A stretch of 64,000 nucleotides of DNA from Rhizobium viscosum (GTDB lineage: Bacteria; Pseudomonadota; Alphaproteobacteria; Rhizobiales; Rhizobiaceae). The stretch covers positions 868,001-932,000 of the forward strand of contig NZ_JADBEC010000001.1 in the NCBI RefSeq assembly GCF_014873945.1, read 5' to 3'. Made by a program: the position numbers and the translations under genes. Below the pieces are notes generated by a model, which made no database searches, was not told the origin of the DNA, and worked only from the letters and a program-made list of their open reading frames with translations. Below, in pieces: positions 34,591 to 44,467 of the stretch. Within the stretch, counting starts at the first letter, position 1. Every line of letters begins with the position of its first letter.

Positions 34591-36396
34591 TCAATTCGCC
34601 TCGCCTAACGTATGGAATACGAGGCCTTCTTCGCTCTCCTTGGCGCTCGACTTCACCTGGGCGATCTCGGCGCTGACGCGATTGATATCATCGATAACGA
34701 GACCTTCCGGCAGTTCGAGAACGCCAATCGAGCAGCGCATCAACGGGAAGAAGGCTTCCGCGCCGGCGCGATCGTGACCGTGGATACGGCCGGCAGCGCG
34801 GTCCTCATCCGAATAGAGATCGAGCACGTCATCGTGGAAATCGCTGATAAGACGATCGAGGATTTCCGTCAGTTCCTCCTTCGTCCAGCCGACGACGCCG
34901 ATGAAGAAATCGTCGCCGCCGACATGGCCAAGGAAGTGACGCTCGGCAAAGAAATAGCGGCGCATCAGTGCGGCAAAGAGCGAGATCGCATGGTCGCCGA
35001 GATGAAAGCCGTAGGCATCGTTGAAGGGCTTGAAGTTATCGAAGTCGCAATAGCAGAAGTGGCGCACTTCATCGCCGTCGCGGCCGGAATGGCGCATGAA
35101 ATCGCGGATGGCGCGGTTGCCCGGCAGGCCGGTCAGCGGATTCTGGTCCTGTGCTGTCTTCAGTTGCTTCTCATTGATGACCTTGATCAGCGAAGCGGCG
35201 GAGACGACGCCGGCATAGCGCATGTTGTCGGTGAGGATCAGGCAGTTGCTGCCTTCCATATTGGCGAAGATCACCATCAACTGATCAGCATCGCTGTCGA
35301 GGCCGACGATGGGCGCACGCTCGACGAAATGCGAGATAGTGCGCTCGTAGTCCTTGTTCTTCAGAAGGTCGCGGCCGAAGGGCTGATAGATGTATTCTTT
35401 TAGGTGATGCTCGTGAATGATGCCGCGCGGCTCGCCATTGGCATTGAGAACAGGGAAATAGGCCTGGCGCGGATTGCGGCGGAAGAGTTCGAAGACGGTA
35501 TCGATCGCGTCGCTCTCATAGACGGTCGGCAGCATTTCGATCTGCTTGCGGATGAGGATCTCGTCGAGCGACTGGCTGTTGCCCTTGTTCTTGCCGAGTT
35601 CCTGCAGGTGCGGGAAGGCCGGCACGAGCTCCGAGATATGCGTCGACGGGCGCGAGATGAACCAACCCTGCACGAGATCGACGCCATAATCGCGACAGAC
35701 GATGAATTCGGCTTCCGTCTCGATGCCCTCGGCGATCACCCGGGTGCCGAGCACGTGGGCCATGTTGACGATGCTCTTCAGCAGGTGGCGCTTGCGCGGG
35801 CTGCGGTCGATATCGGCGACGAAATGGCGATCGATCTTCAGGTAATCGACGGAATAGTCGCAGAGCAGCTTCATCTCGCCATGACCGACGCCGAAATCGT
35901 CGATCGCCAGCTTGAAGCCGGCCTTGCGCAGGCGCGAGACGAGATCGGCGAATTCGGGTACGCTGGTATTGTCGAAGCGCTCGGAGAATTCGAAGCAGAC
36001 GGAGGACGGCGGGATATTCGCCGTTTTCAGCTGTAGCAGCAGGCTCTCGACAAGGCGATTGCCATGCGGGATGAGGCGAACGTCGAGATTGAGGAAAAGC
36101 GTGGCCGTCGCGAAGTTCGAGAGCGTCGCGAATTTGGCGAGCGCGCGGTTGGCGACCATCTGCTCAAGCTGCAGGAGCTGGCCGGTTTCATGGGCTTCGT
36201 CGAGAATTTCGATCGGCGTTTCGAAGCCGATACGCTCCTGCCCGCGCATGAGGGATTCATAACCGAAGACCGTACCGGTACCGGCTTCGACAATCGGCTG
36301 AAACGCATTTTCAACGACAAGTTTGGCGAGGGTAACGATCTGATCGCTGGCATAACGACGCACGACACCCGGTTCGACGCTGGCAGCCAAAGACAT
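34591..36396 (-). CDS. EAL-CBS-GGDEF cyclic-di-GMP protein with variant motifs
   Basis: A 601-residue cytosolic protein with the unusual order EAL (about 20-255), paired CBS domains (about 270-400), then GGDEF (about 420-575). In the EAL domain the signature reads ESL, but the metal- and water-binding residues look present (FLNLD, FEFSERF, AIDDFG, LKIDRHF, AEGIET), so phosphodiesterase activity is plausible. The GGDEF signature is GGDDF, and no RxxD inhibitory site is visible, so synthesis may be weak or lost. CBS domains suggest control by adenine nucleotides. The ATG at 36396 has GGAG; an in-frame TTG lies 19 codons upstream. Confidence 0.9.
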   Translation of the reverse strand: MSLAASVEPGVVRRYASDQIVTLAKLVVENAFQPIVEAGTGTVFGYESLMRGQERIGFETPIEILDEAHETGQLLQLEQMVANRALAKFATLSNFATATLFLNLDVRLIPHGNRLVESLLLQLKTANIPPSSVCFEFSERFDNTSVPEFADLVSRLRKAGFKLAIDDFGVGHGEMKLLCDYSVDYLKIDRHFVADIDRSPRKRHLLKSIVNMAHVLGTRVIAEGIETEAEFIVCRDYGVDLVQGWFISRPSTHISELVPAFPHLQELGKNKGNSQSLDEILIRKQIEMLPTVYESDAIDTVFELFRRNPRQAYFPVLNANGEPRGIIHEHHLKEYIYQPFGRDLLKNKDYERTISHFVERAPIVGLDSDADQLMVIFANMEGSNCLILTDNMRYAGVVSAASLIKVINEKQLKTAQDQNPLTGLPGNRAIRDFMRHSGRDGDEVRHFCYCDFDNFKPFNDAYGFHLGDHAISLFAALMRRYFFAERHFLGHVGGDDFFIGVVGWTKEELTEILDRLISDFHDDVLDLYSDEDRAAGRIHGHDRAGAEAFFPLMRCSIGVLELPEGLVIDDINRVSAEIAQVKSSAKESEEGLVFHTLGEAN

Positions 36397-36549
36397 GCCA
36401 ATCTCCACTGTGACCTTTTCTTTTTCGGCCGGACAATGGAGCAGAAGGGTCAACGAACCCTTTCCTCAATATGAAACTTTCATGAACACGCAACCGCTCA
36501 TGCACGCCAAGCGCTTGTTAGATTTTTGATTTTACAATCAACAGCTTAT

Positions 36550-36792
36550 TCAGGCCAAACGGCGATGCTCGGCTTCATGATCGGCGAACATATCGGCGAC
36601 GCATTTGCCGCCTCCGGGTGCGCTTTCATCGGCCAGAACCTCGCTGCGATATTCACCCAGTTTGCGGGTGGCGTCCCACAGGCGCAGTGCTTCGCGCACG
36701 ACTTCGCTGCTCGATGCATATCCACCTTGATCGACAGCATCGCGAATGCCGGCTGCCTGGAGCGGTGAGATGGAAACGGTGACCATCGGCAT
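36550..36792 (-). CDS. ParD-like ribbon-helix-helix antitoxin (orphan)
   Basis: An 80-residue protein with a ParD-type ribbon-helix-helix: strand MVTVSISPLQAAGIRDAV, then GGYASSSEVVREALRLWDATRK, and a charged C-terminal tail that would bind a ParE toxin. The ATG at 36792 has GGGAGGAG; 26 upstream codons in frame are not needed. The usual downstream parE is missing: the following 97 bp hold nothing toxin-like before the TTG of the next gene. A ParE C-terminal stump occurs about 5 kb away (41487-41585). It may act as a solitary DNA-binding regulator or an anti-addiction remnant. Confidence 0.8.
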   Translation of the reverse strand: MPMVTVSISPLQAAGIRDAVDQGGYASSSEVVREALRLWDATRKLGEYRSEVLADESAPGGGKCVADMFADHEAEHRRLA

Positions 36793-37005
36793 GGAATTCT
36801 CCTCCCATTCTATTTCGGCAGAGACTGCCTCGGGGGTCCATTTTCGGCTTCTCAAGGCGACAAACGCCAATGCCGAAGTGCCTCAGCACATGAGGCGGCT
36901 CTTCTGCGGAGCCGACCCTCAATCGTAGAATTTTAGTACCCCGTCATGTTCTTGTCAAAAGAGAAACGGCCGAATCGGATCACCGGCCCGCCTCTCTCCA
37001 CAGTT

Positions 37006-37554
37006 TCAAGAGCGGATACCTAGGCCGAAGGCGAGCATTGTCCAGCCCTGAACGACAAGATCGACCGCTAGGAAGAGACCGAGGATCCACAGGCTGTTGA
37101 CGGGCCAGCCAAGCGCGATCACGAAGCCTGCGAGAGCGGTAATCAGGCCGCTCGCAACGATCCAGCCCCAGCCCTTGAGCGGCCGCATCCGCATGCCGAC
37201 AAAAAGGCGGAAAACACCGGCAATGAGCAGCGCTATGGCCAGAAACAGGGTCAAGGCAGCCGAGGTGAGGATGGGGTTAATGAAGGCGCAGACGCCCGCG
37301 AGCACATAAAGCACACCACTCAACGCCCAGAAGAGCACATGATCCCAACCGCGCACCTGGAAGGCGTGGATGAGATAGATGACACCGCCTGCCAGCATCA
37401 GCATGCCGACATAAAAGACCGAAGCGACGGTCGCCATCAGCAGGTTGCTGAGAGCGATGAGGCCGCAGATGAGAAGCAATACGCCGAGACCGACGAACCA
37501 CACCCATTTCGACCGCAATGGGGATTCAGGCATTCCGTCGTAAATATTGGCCAT
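37006..37554 (-). CDS. hdeD: HdeD family (DUF308) membrane protein
   Basis: A 182-residue inner-membrane protein with six hydrophobic segments, the DUF308/HdeD fold. Segments such as VFYVGMLMLAGGVIYLIHAF, LSGVLYVLAGVCAFINPILTSAALTLFLAIALLIAGVFRL and SLWILGLFLAVDLVVQGWTML are characteristic. HdeD is linked to acid resistance at high cell density in E. coli; the mechanism is unknown, and in rhizobia the role is not established. The ATG has a perfect AGGAGGTG site, implying good expression. It is divergent from betI across about 140 bp. Confidence 0.88.
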   Translation of the reverse strand: MANIYDGMPESPLRSKWVWFVGLGVLLLICGLIALSNLLMATVASVFYVGMLMLAGGVIYLIHAFQVRGWDHVLFWALSGVLYVLAGVCAFINPILTSAALTLFLAIALLIAGVFRLFVGMRMRPLKGWGWIVASGLITALAGFVIALGWPVNSLWILGLFLAVDLVVQGWTMLAFGLGIRS

Positions 37555-37640
37555 TGGCGCACCTCCTGATTGCTGGAGATATGCTGCAGCAATTTATCGC
37601 GAAAAGAGGTGATCCGGATCAATCCGGCGAAAGATTTTTA

Positions 37641-37660
37641 TTGATTGATCAGTCAATCAA
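37641..37660. promoter_or_regulatory. BetI operator candidate, 20-bp palindrome
   Basis: TTGATTGA-TCAG-TCAATCAA is a perfect inverted repeat ending 36 bp before the betI start. TetR proteins bind palindromes of this length over their own promoters, and BetI is released by choline. It is placed to repress betIBA, and could affect the divergent hdeD as well. Confidence 0.65.
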
Positions 37661-37695
37661 AAATACGCTTCAATCCATTCTCGGGAGAACAGAGC

Positions 37696-38283
37696 TTGCC
37701 GAAGGTCGGAATGGAACCGGTGCGCCGCAAGGCGCTTGTGGATGCAGCGCTGCGGGTGATTGGCGATCACGGCTCGCTGACCGTCACCATGTCCGATATC
37801 GCCCGGCGAGCTGGGGTCTCGCCAGCTCTTGCCCACCACTACTTCGGCAGCAAGGAACAGCTGCTGATCGAGACGGTTCGTTTCCTTTTACGCCAGTTGC
37901 GCGACAACGCGGTGGCGGCACTGGGGCAAGCGATAACACCGCGGGAGCGGGTCTCGGCCATCATCCGCGTCAGCTTTAACGCCGACCAGTTCGCACCGCA
38001 GACGATTGCCGCCTGGCTTGCCTTCTATGCCGAGGCACAGCGATCCGAGGAGACACGGCGTTTCCTCGTCATCTACGCGCGGCGCCTGCGCTCCAACCTG
38101 CTTGCAGCCCTCAAGGCGCTTTGCCCTGATGATGCCGCAGAACGCATCGCCGAGGGCGCGGCCGCGATGATCGACGGGCTCTATATCCGGCAAAGTCTGA
38201 AATCGGCACCGATCGGCATTACAGCCTCGATCGCGCTGACGGAGGATTACGTGACGATGCAGCTTGCCCGCACCGGCAAATGA
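37696..38283 (+). CDS. betI: TetR family choline-responsive repressor BetI
   Basis: A 195-residue TetR regulator, the standard BetI length, read from a TTG start ([19 protein letters not shown]) with GGGAGAAC upstream. The helix-turn-helix [26 protein letters not shown] is diagnostic, and the effector domain has the BetI-type [20 protein letters not shown]. In the absence of choline it represses the glycine-betaine synthesis genes that follow. It heads betI-betB-betA with small spacers. A perfect palindrome precedes it. A more upstream ATG exists in frame but would lie inside the operator region. Confidence 0.92.
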   Translation: MPKVGMEPVRRKALVDAALRVIGDHGSLTVTMSDIARRAGVSPALAHHYFGSKEQLLIETVRFLLRQLRDNAVAALGQAITPRERVSAIIRVSFNADQFAPQTIAAWLAFYAEAQRSEETRRFLVIYARRLRSNLLAALKALCPDDAAERIAEGAAAMIDGLYIRQSLKSAPIGITASIALTEDYVTMQLARTGK

Positions 38284-38317
38284 ACGACACCATGACAACC
38301 AGCCAGGGACCAGCGAC

Positions 38318-39781
38318 ATGAAAGCCCAGCCGAAAGCATCGCACTTCATCGACGGGGAATATGTCGAGGATGACAGCGGCACCCTCATCGAAAGCATCTA
38401 TCCGGCAACCGGCGAAGTGATCGCCCGGCTCCATGCCGCAACGCCTGCTATCGTCGAAAAAGCGATCGCGGCTGCCAAACGCGCGCAGCCGGAATGGGCG
38501 GCCATGAGCCCGATGGCGCGCGGGCGCATACTGAAGCGCGCGGCCGAGATCATGCGCGAGCGCAACCGCGAGCTTTCGGAGCTGGAGACGCTCGATACCG
38601 GCAAGCCGATCCAGGAAACCGTTGTCGCCGACCCGACCTCGGGCGCCGATGCCTTCGAATTCTTCGGCGGCGTAGCGCCCGCGGGGCTGAATGGCTCGCA
38701 TATCCCGCTCGGCCAGGACTTTGCCTATACGAAACGCGTGCCGCTCGGCGTCTGCGTCGGCATCGGTGCCTGGAACTATCCGCAGCAGATCGCCTGCTGG
38801 AAGGGTGCGCCAGCGCTGGTTGCCGGCAATGCCATGATCTTCAAGCCCTCGGAAACCACGCCGCTCGGCGCACTTGCCATTGCCGAGATCCTGCATGAGG
38901 CCGGCCTGCCGAAGGGGCTCTACAACGTCATCCAAGGCGACCGGGATACCGGACCGCTGCTCGTCAACCATCCCGATGTCGCCAAGGTTTCGTTGACCGG
39001 GTCGGTTCCAACCGGGCGCAAGGTGGCTGCCGCGGCCGCGGGCCAGCTCAAGCATGTGACGATGGAGCTTGGCGGCAAGTCGCCGCTGATCGTCTTCGAC
39101 GATGCCGATCTCGACAGCGCCGTCGGTGGCGCGATGCTCGGCAATTTCTATTCCACGGGTCAGGTCTGCTCCAACGGCACGCGTGTCTTCGTGCAGAAGA
39201 AGATCAAGGGCGAATTCCTGAAGCGGCTGAAGACGCGCACCGAAGCAATCCTCATCGGCGACCCGATGGACGAGGCCACACAGCTTGGTCCAATGGTCTC
39301 TTGGGCGCAGCGCGAGAAGGTGCTCGCCTATATCGAGAAGGGCAAGGCCGAGGGTGCCACGCTGGTGACCGGAGGCGGCATTCCGAACCATGTGACGGGC
39401 GAAGGCTATTACGTGCAGCCGACCGTCTTTGCCGATGTGACCGATGGCATGACGATTGCCCGCGAAGAAATCTTCGGCCCCGTCATGTGCGTGCTCGATT
39501 TCGATGACGAATCCGAAGTCATCAAGCGCGCCAACACGACGGAATTCGGCCTTTCGGGGGGCGTCTTCACCGCCGATTTGACTCGCGCGCACCGCGTCGT
39601 CGACCAGCTGGAAGCCGGCACGCTCTGGATCAATACCTACAATCTCTGCCCGGTGGAAATTCCCTTCGGGGGATCGAAGCAATCGGGCTTCGGACGGGAG
39701 AATTCGCTGGCCGCACTCGAGCACTATAGCGAGCTGAAGACGGTTTATGTCGGCATGGGGCCGGTCGCCTCGCCGTACTGA
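38318..39781 (+). CDS. betB: Betaine-aldehyde dehydrogenase
   Basis: A 487-residue NAD-dependent aldehyde dehydrogenase. The catalytic Glu lies in [10 protein letters not shown] and the catalytic Cys in [13 protein letters not shown], the Cys-Ser-Asn variant characteristic of BetB. It converts betaine aldehyde to glycine betaine, an osmoprotectant, and in rhizobia also a carbon and nitrogen source. It lies 34 bp after betI and 52 bp before betA. The ATG at 38318 follows AGGGAC; the frame is open 18 codons earlier, over the betI end. No choline sulfatase gene (betC) is inserted, unlike the betICBA order known from Sinorhizobium. Confidence 0.95.
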   Translation: MKAQPKASHFIDGEYVEDDSGTLIESIYPATGEVIARLHAATPAIVEKAIAAAKRAQPEWAAMSPMARGRILKRAAEIMRERNRELSELETLDTGKPIQETVVADPTSGADAFEFFGGVAPAGLNGSHIPLGQDFAYTKRVPLGVCVGIGAWNYPQQIACWKGAPALVAGNAMIFKPSETTPLGALAIAEILHEAGLPKGLYNVIQGDRDTGPLLVNHPDVAKVSLTGSVPTGRKVAAAAAGQLKHVTMELGGKSPLIVFDDADLDSAVGGAMLGNFYSTGQVCSNGTRVFVQKKIKGEFLKRLKTRTEAILIGDPMDEATQLGPMVSWAQREKVLAYIEKGKAEGATLVTGGGIPNHVTGEGYYVQPTVFADVTDGMTIAREEIFGPVMCVLDFDDESEVIKRANTTEFGLSGGVFTADLTRAHRVVDQLEAGTLWINTYNLCPVEIPFGGSKQSGFGRENSLAALEHYSELKTVYVGMGPVASPY

Positions 39782-39833
39782 GCCCATCCAAAATCGACGC
39801 ATCCGTTGCACACGACAATCCAAAGGGAACAGC

Positions 39834-41486
39834 ATGCAACAGGCAGATTTCGTCATCGTAGGCTCCGGCTCGGCAGGCTCGGCACTGGCCTACCGGCTTT
39901 CGGAAGACGGCAAGAACACGGTCATCGTCATCGAGGCTGGCGGCTCGGATTTCGGGCCGTTCATCCAGATGCCGGCGGCCCTTGCCTGGCCGATGAGCAT
40001 GAAGCGTTATAACTGGGGCTATCTTTCCGAGCCCGAGCCGAACCTCAACAACCGGCGCATCACCGCGCCGCGCGGCAAGGTGATCGGCGGTTCCTCCTCC
40101 ATCAATGGCATGGTCTACGTGCGCGGGCACGCGGAAGACTACAACCGATGGGAAGAACTGGGCGCGAATGGCTGGGCCTATGCGGACGTGCTGCCCTATT
40201 TCAAGCGCATGGAACATTCGAAAGGCGGGGAAGAAGGCTGGCGCGGCACGGACGGGCCGCTGCATGTGCAGCGCGGCGTGGTGAAGAACCCACTGTTTCA
40301 CGCCTTCATCGATGCCGGAAAACAGGCCGGCTTCGAGACGACCGAGGATTATAACGGCTCGAAACAGGAAGGCTTCGGGCTGATGGAACAGACCATCCAT
40401 CGCGGCCGGCGCTGGTCGGCGGCGAGCGCCTATCTGAAGCCGGCGCTGAAGCGGCCGAACGTCGAACTCGTCAAGGGCTTTGCGCGCAGGATCATCATCG
40501 AGAACGGCCGCGCGACCGGCGTCGAGATCGAGCGCGGCGGCGCAACCGAGATCGTCAAGGCCAATCGCGAGGTGATCGTCTCGGCCTCCGCCTTCAACTC
40601 GCCGAAGCTCTTGATGCTGTCAGGCATCGGCCCCGGCGGGCATCTACAGGACATGGGCATCGAGGTAAACGTCGACCGGCCGGGCGTCGGCGCCAATCTG
40701 CAGGACCATATGGAATTCTATTTCCAGCAGATCTCGACGAAGCCGGTGTCGCTCTATTCCTGGCTGCCATGGTTCTGGCAGGGGGTTGCCGGTACGCAAT
40801 GGCTGCTTTCCAAGGGCGGCCTCGGCGCTTCCAACCAGTTCGAGGCCTGCGCCTTCCTGCGTTCCGCGCCGGGGCTGAAGCAGCCGGATATCCAGTATCA
40901 TTTCCTGCCGGTCGCCATCAGCTATGACGGCAAGGCGGCGGCCAATACACACGGCTTCCAGGTGCATGTCGGCTACAATCTGTCGAAATCACGGGGCAAC
41001 GTCACGCTGCGCTCCGCCGATCCAAAGGCCGATCCGGTGCTGCGCTTCAACTATATGAGCCATGCCGAGGACTGGGAGAAGTTCCGCCACTGCGTGCGCC
41101 TGACGCGCGAGATCTTCGGCCAGAAGGCTTTCGACCATTATCGCGGTCCGGAAATCCAGCCGGGCGAGAAGGTTCAGACGGACGATGAGATCGACGCCTT
41201 CCTGCGCGAACACCTGGAAAGCGCTTACCACCCCTGCGGCACTTGCCGGATGGGGCCGAAGGACGACCCGATGGCGGTGGTCGATCCCGACACGCGGGTG
41301 ATCGGCGTGGACGGCTTGCGCGTCGCAGACAGCTCGATCTTCCCGCATGTCACCTATGGCAATCTGAATGGTCCGTCGATCATGACGGGCGAGAAGGCCG
41401 CAGATCATATTCTCGGCAAACAGCTGATGGCACGATCCAATCAGGAGCCGTGGATCAATCCGCGCGCGGCGGTGAGCGACCGGTAG
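39834..41486 (+). CDS. betA: Choline dehydrogenase
   Basis: A 550-residue GMC-family flavoprotein. The FAD-binding motif [16 protein letters not shown] starts near residue 7, the GMC signature 1 [18 protein letters not shown] follows, signature 2 is around [16 protein letters not shown], and the C-terminal active-site region has [10 protein letters not shown] and [17 protein letters not shown]. It oxidises choline to betaine aldehyde at the membrane, feeding electrons to the respiratory chain. It is the last gene of betIBA. The ATG has AAAGGGAA. A stub of a ParE toxin on the other strand and a strong terminator follow. Confidence 0.95.
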   Translation: MQQADFVIVGSGSAGSALAYRLSEDGKNTVIVIEAGGSDFGPFIQMPAALAWPMSMKRYNWGYLSEPEPNLNNRRITAPRGKVIGGSSSINGMVYVRGHAEDYNRWEELGANGWAYADVLPYFKRMEHSKGGEEGWRGTDGPLHVQRGVVKNPLFHAFIDAGKQAGFETTEDYNGSKQEGFGLMEQTIHRGRRWSAASAYLKPALKRPNVELVKGFARRIIIENGRATGVEIERGGATEIVKANREVIVSASAFNSPKLLMLSGIGPGGHLQDMGIEVNVDRPGVGANLQDHMEFYFQQISTKPVSLYSWLPWFWQGVAGTQWLLSKGGLGASNQFEACAFLRSAPGLKQPDIQYHFLPVAISYDGKAAANTHGFQVHVGYNLSKSRGNVTLRSADPKADPVLRFNYMSHAEDWEKFRHCVRLTREIFGQKAFDHYRGPEIQPGEKVQTDDEIDAFLREHLESAYHPCGTCRMGPKDDPMAVVDPDTRVIGVDGLRVADSSIFPHVTYGNLNGPSIMTGEKAADHILGKQLMARSNQEPWINPRAAVSDR

Positions 41487-41585
41487 TCAGTGGTAGTCGT
41501 CTTCGCGGTGGTGACGGACGGCGAGCACGATGACGGTCGCTTTGAAAAGGATGACATACCCAGCCGAGCCGAATGGTAAAAAAAA
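41487..41585 (-). pseudogene. C-terminal remnant of a ParE/RelE-type toxin
   Basis: On the reverse strand a short frame reads FGSAGYVILFKATVIVLAV and then RHHREDDYH before a stop at 41487. The pattern G-Y-x(n)-VIVLAVRHxRED-Y is the closing strand and tail of ParE-family toxins. A stop codon at 41586-41588 and the terminator hairpin cut it off, so about two thirds of the gene is gone and no start remains. No antitoxin lies beside it; the nearest is the ParD gene at 36550. It cannot be functional. Confidence 0.65.
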
Positions 41586-41587
41586 CT

Positions 41588-41633
41588 AGAGCGGGATGCC
41601 AGAAAGTTTGCGCGGTTTTCGGCATCCCGCTCT
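41588..41633. terminator. Strong bidirectional terminator
   Basis: A perfect 13-bp stem (AGAGCGGGATGCC at 41588-41600, GGCATCCCGCTCT at 41621-41633) is followed by TATCTTTTT on the right and preceded by A-rich sequence on the left. It lies between betA and the convergent chemoreceptor gene and can end both transcripts. Confidence 0.8.
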
Positions 41634-41695
41634 TATCTTTTTGATTGAGAGACGGGTTCAGATTTCAGGTCGATTCGACCTGAAATCATCCGGCT

Positions 41696-43930
41696 TCAGG
41701 CCGCGCGAGATACCTTTCGGCCTTGCTCTCTCTGCGTTCGCATCTGGAACTGGGCCAGCAATTCGGAAAGACGACCGCTTTCTTCCGCGAGACCTGCTCC
41801 GGCGGCGTTCATCTCTTCGACCATCGCGGCGTTCTGCTGCGTGACCTGATCCATATGGTTCACGGATGTATTGATTTCGGAAAGACCGGATGCCTGTTCC
41901 TTGGCGGCAACTGCGATCGCTTCCATATGCTGGTTTATCGCCACAACCAGTTGCGCGATTTCCTTCAAACCGTCGCCGGTATTGTTGACCAGAGTAACAC
42001 CCTGATTGACCGCAGCCTCGGAGTTGCCGATCAGCGTCTTGATTTCCTTGGCCGCATGGGCAGAACGCTGGGCAAGCTCACGAACTTCCTGAGCCACAAC
42101 CGCAAAGCCCTTACCGGCTTCGCCCGCCCGGGCTGCCTCGACACCGGCGTTCAGCGCAAGAAGGTTGGTCTGGAACGCGATCTCATCGATGACACCGATG
42201 ATGTTGCTGATCTGGCTGGATGCGGTTTCGATCTTCTGCATGGCATCGACAGCGTTCGATACCACTTCCCGGGAGGTTTCCGCACGAGCGCTCGCATGAC
42301 GGACCATCTCGCGTGCTTCGCTGGCGCGTTCCGATGTCTGCTTGACGTTGGTCGTGACTTGCTCCAGCGCGGCCGCCGTTTCTTCCAGCGACGCAGCCTG
42401 CTGTTCGGTGCGCTTGGAAAGCTGGTCCGAGGCGGTCGAAATTTCGCCGCTGCCGCTGCGAACGCTGCGCGCAGTATGGCTCACACTTTCAAGCGTAGTA
42501 CGCAACTGGCGCACGGAATCGTTGAAGTCGTGGCGAAGCGTCTCGAATTGTTCGCTGAAGACCTCGTCGATTTCGCACAACATATCGCCGGAGGCGAGAC
42601 GCTTGAGACCGTCGGCAAGTCCCGATGTCGCCTGCGTCAAACGCTCTTCCGCCTCGCGTTCCACCTTTTGCTGGAGGGCGATACGCTCGATCTCGGACGC
42701 CTGGCGCGAACGCTCCGCTTCTGCTTCCAGGTTCTTGTTGTGAAGCGCGGCCTGCTTGAACACTTCGACCGCGCGGGCCATCTCGCCGATCTCGTCCGTT
42801 CTGTTGGCGCCAGAGACGACAACCGAAAGGTCCCCGCTTGCCAGCTTGCGCATGACCGCCGTCAGCATGCTAATCGGATTGGCGACACGAAAAACTACCA
42901 TCATGATTCCGGCGATCGACAGAGCAAATGTAAGGAGTGTGGCGACACCATAAATAATGATCGACTGCGTTGCGGCGGAAACATTTTCAGACGTTGCGTT
43001 CGTCATCTCCGTCAGCGCCGCTGCTGCGATGTCTGCGAGCGAAGCCTGCGCCGGGCCTGCAGGTTTGCGCCATTCGTCGACGGCGATGTTCATCGGCTGA
43101 CTGGCCTGGAAAGATTTGATCGCTGCTACCCGCTGATCCGCAAAGGGTCCGGCAAAGTAGGTCGTCTGCGCGGTGTCGTACAATTTCACGAGCGGCGCAG
43201 GCGTTGCCGGGCTGCGTACTATCTGCGTGATGACACTCCATGCAAAATTGACCTTCGCATCCAGGAGAGCGATTTCCGCAAGCTTGCCGGCAGGCAAAGC
43301 TTCTTTGGCGATAATCGCACCCACAAATGTCGAGTTTGCCGATCCGGCATTAGTGCGGGCCGACCATGCAAGCGAGCGAAGCTGCGTGAACATCATCATT
43401 CCGGGCTCGCGCGCATTGATGGCAGCCTCGACGTCGTTGGCGGCCTTTTCGAGGTCGCCCAGCATCTTATCCGCCAGTGGCAGAACCTGTGCGGCCAAGG
43501 CGGGGTCACGATTAGCGACCGGCATTTTCAGAGCCGCGTCGATCTGCTGACGGAAGGACATCCATTGACTGTACCCCTGAAGGACAGGGGAAAGCGAGGT
43601 CCGCAGCACGGTCGAATCGCTGTCGTCATTCAAGTCTTTGATCGCTGCAAACGCGGGATCGACACTCTTTCGCCCCGCTTCGAGGTTGACCAGGCTGGAT
43701 TGCGTTTCAGAGGGCTCGAGTTTGATGGCCGACGAAATAGCACCGCGCTCGCCGCGCAATCCGAGCAGTGCATCGAACAGCCTCGCGTCGAGTTGAGTGA
43801 GCTCCGAAAGCCGTGTGGAATTCTGATAGACGCGAACTTCCTGCTGCAGCATGCTGCCGACAAGTCCAATGACTGCAAGACTTAATCCCACAAAAGCTAG
43901 AACCAAAGTGTGCTTGATCGAAATTTTCAC
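41696..43930 (-). CDS. Methyl-accepting chemotaxis protein with NIT-type sensor
   Basis: A 744-residue chemoreceptor. TM1 is at about 5-25, then a helical periplasmic sensor (about 30-315) with the [14 protein letters not shown] segment typical of NIT (nitrate/nitrite-sensing) domains, TM2 at about 318-342, HAMP, and a methyl-accepting signalling domain whose tip [29 protein letters not shown] is canonical. It signals through CheA/CheW to the flagellar motor. The ligand is unknown. A GTG start with GGGG upstream is preferred; the TTG eight codons before lacks a site. There is no CheR-binding pentapeptide at the C-terminus. Confidence 0.9.
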   Translation of the reverse strand: MKISIKHTLVLAFVGLSLAVIGLVGSMLQQEVRVYQNSTRLSELTQLDARLFDALLGLRGERGAISSAIKLEPSETQSSLVNLEAGRKSVDPAFAAIKDLNDDSDSTVLRTSLSPVLQGYSQWMSFRQQIDAALKMPVANRDPALAAQVLPLADKMLGDLEKAANDVEAAINAREPGMMMFTQLRSLAWSARTNAGSANSTFVGAIIAKEALPAGKLAEIALLDAKVNFAWSVITQIVRSPATPAPLVKLYDTAQTTYFAGPFADQRVAAIKSFQASQPMNIAVDEWRKPAGPAQASLADIAAAALTEMTNATSENVSAATQSIIIYGVATLLTFALSIAGIMMVVFRVANPISMLTAVMRKLASGDLSVVVSGANRTDEIGEMARAVEVFKQAALHNKNLEAEAERSRQASEIERIALQQKVEREAEERLTQATSGLADGLKRLASGDMLCEIDEVFSEQFETLRHDFNDSVRQLRTTLESVSHTARSVRSGSGEISTASDQLSKRTEQQAASLEETAAALEQVTTNVKQTSERASEAREMVRHASARAETSREVVSNAVDAMQKIETASSQISNIIGVIDEIAFQTNLLALNAGVEAARAGEAGKGFAVVAQEVRELAQRSAHAAKEIKTLIGNSEAAVNQGVTLVNNTGDGLKEIAQLVVAINQHMEAIAVAAKEQASGLSEINTSVNHMDQVTQQNAAMVEEMNAAGAGLAEESGRLSELLAQFQMRTQREQGRKVSRAA

Positions 43931-43954
43931 TTTAATTACCCCAAAAGATAGCAA

Positions 43955-44467
43955 TCACGGCCTGATTTATGCTTCGTCGAAGCTCAACAAATGCTTCCTG
44001 CAGCAACCGAATTGCCTACCCGAAACCCGTTGCGTTCAAAGATATTATGAGCTTGTGCGAAAACGATAAAAATTGAATTAAACGCTTGCAGGTTACAATA
44101 TGACTGGCTTGCAGCTCTCGGTTTTTTCGCCAGATGCCATGCGCAGGGACCGACGCAACTTTAGACCGACGATCGTCAGTGTGCGAATGGACACTGAGCC
44201 CCACGTCTTGCACTCTTTGGCGAATCAGTCATGCGTGCCTAACTGAGACTAGCGCTACTTTGGCGAATCGAGGGTTAATCAACCAATAGGTGGGAAGGCA
44301 TGTCCTCTAAGGAGGACGGGCCATGGATTGGGATGGTGCCTGACGGAATGGTTGAGGCCATTTGTCGATCTGCCTGGTCACAAGAAACGGCGGATGCTCG
44401 TCGGCGCCGTTTCGGCAGGGGCTGCCCGCCGACGGCGCAGTTGAGCGACATCAGGCGGACGGCCACG
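43955..44467. other. 513-bp intergenic region with a possible transposase remnant
   Basis: No convincing intact gene is present between the chemoreceptor and the DUF6644-like gene. The reading frames here are short, overlap on both strands and lack ribosome binding sites. A fragment at about 44340-44433 looks like a transposase N-terminus (listed separately). The AT-richer half near 43955-44100 should contain the chemoreceptor promoter, but I cannot place it confidently. Confidence 0.5.
44340..44433 (+). pseudogene. Possible IS701-type transposase N-terminal fragment
   Basis: The frame gives LTEWLRPFVDLPGHKKRRML, then breaks. The spacing W-L-x-P-F-x(5)-G-H-K-x-R-R-M resembles the start of one branch of IS701-family transposases. 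A stop follows within 17 codons, no ribosome binding site is seen, and no inverted repeats could be found around it. It would be an old remnant. The match is short and may be chance. Confidence 0.3.

Noticed and set aside
38219..39856. 545-codon open frame opposite betB
   Set aside because: BetB is complete with catalytic residues; the antisense frame lacks any domain and overlaps betI and betA ends.
41723..43885. 720-codon open frame opposite the chemoreceptor gene
   Set aside because: Same reason: the chemoreceptor reads with a canonical signalling domain, and the opposite frame shows only Arg/Gly-rich noise.
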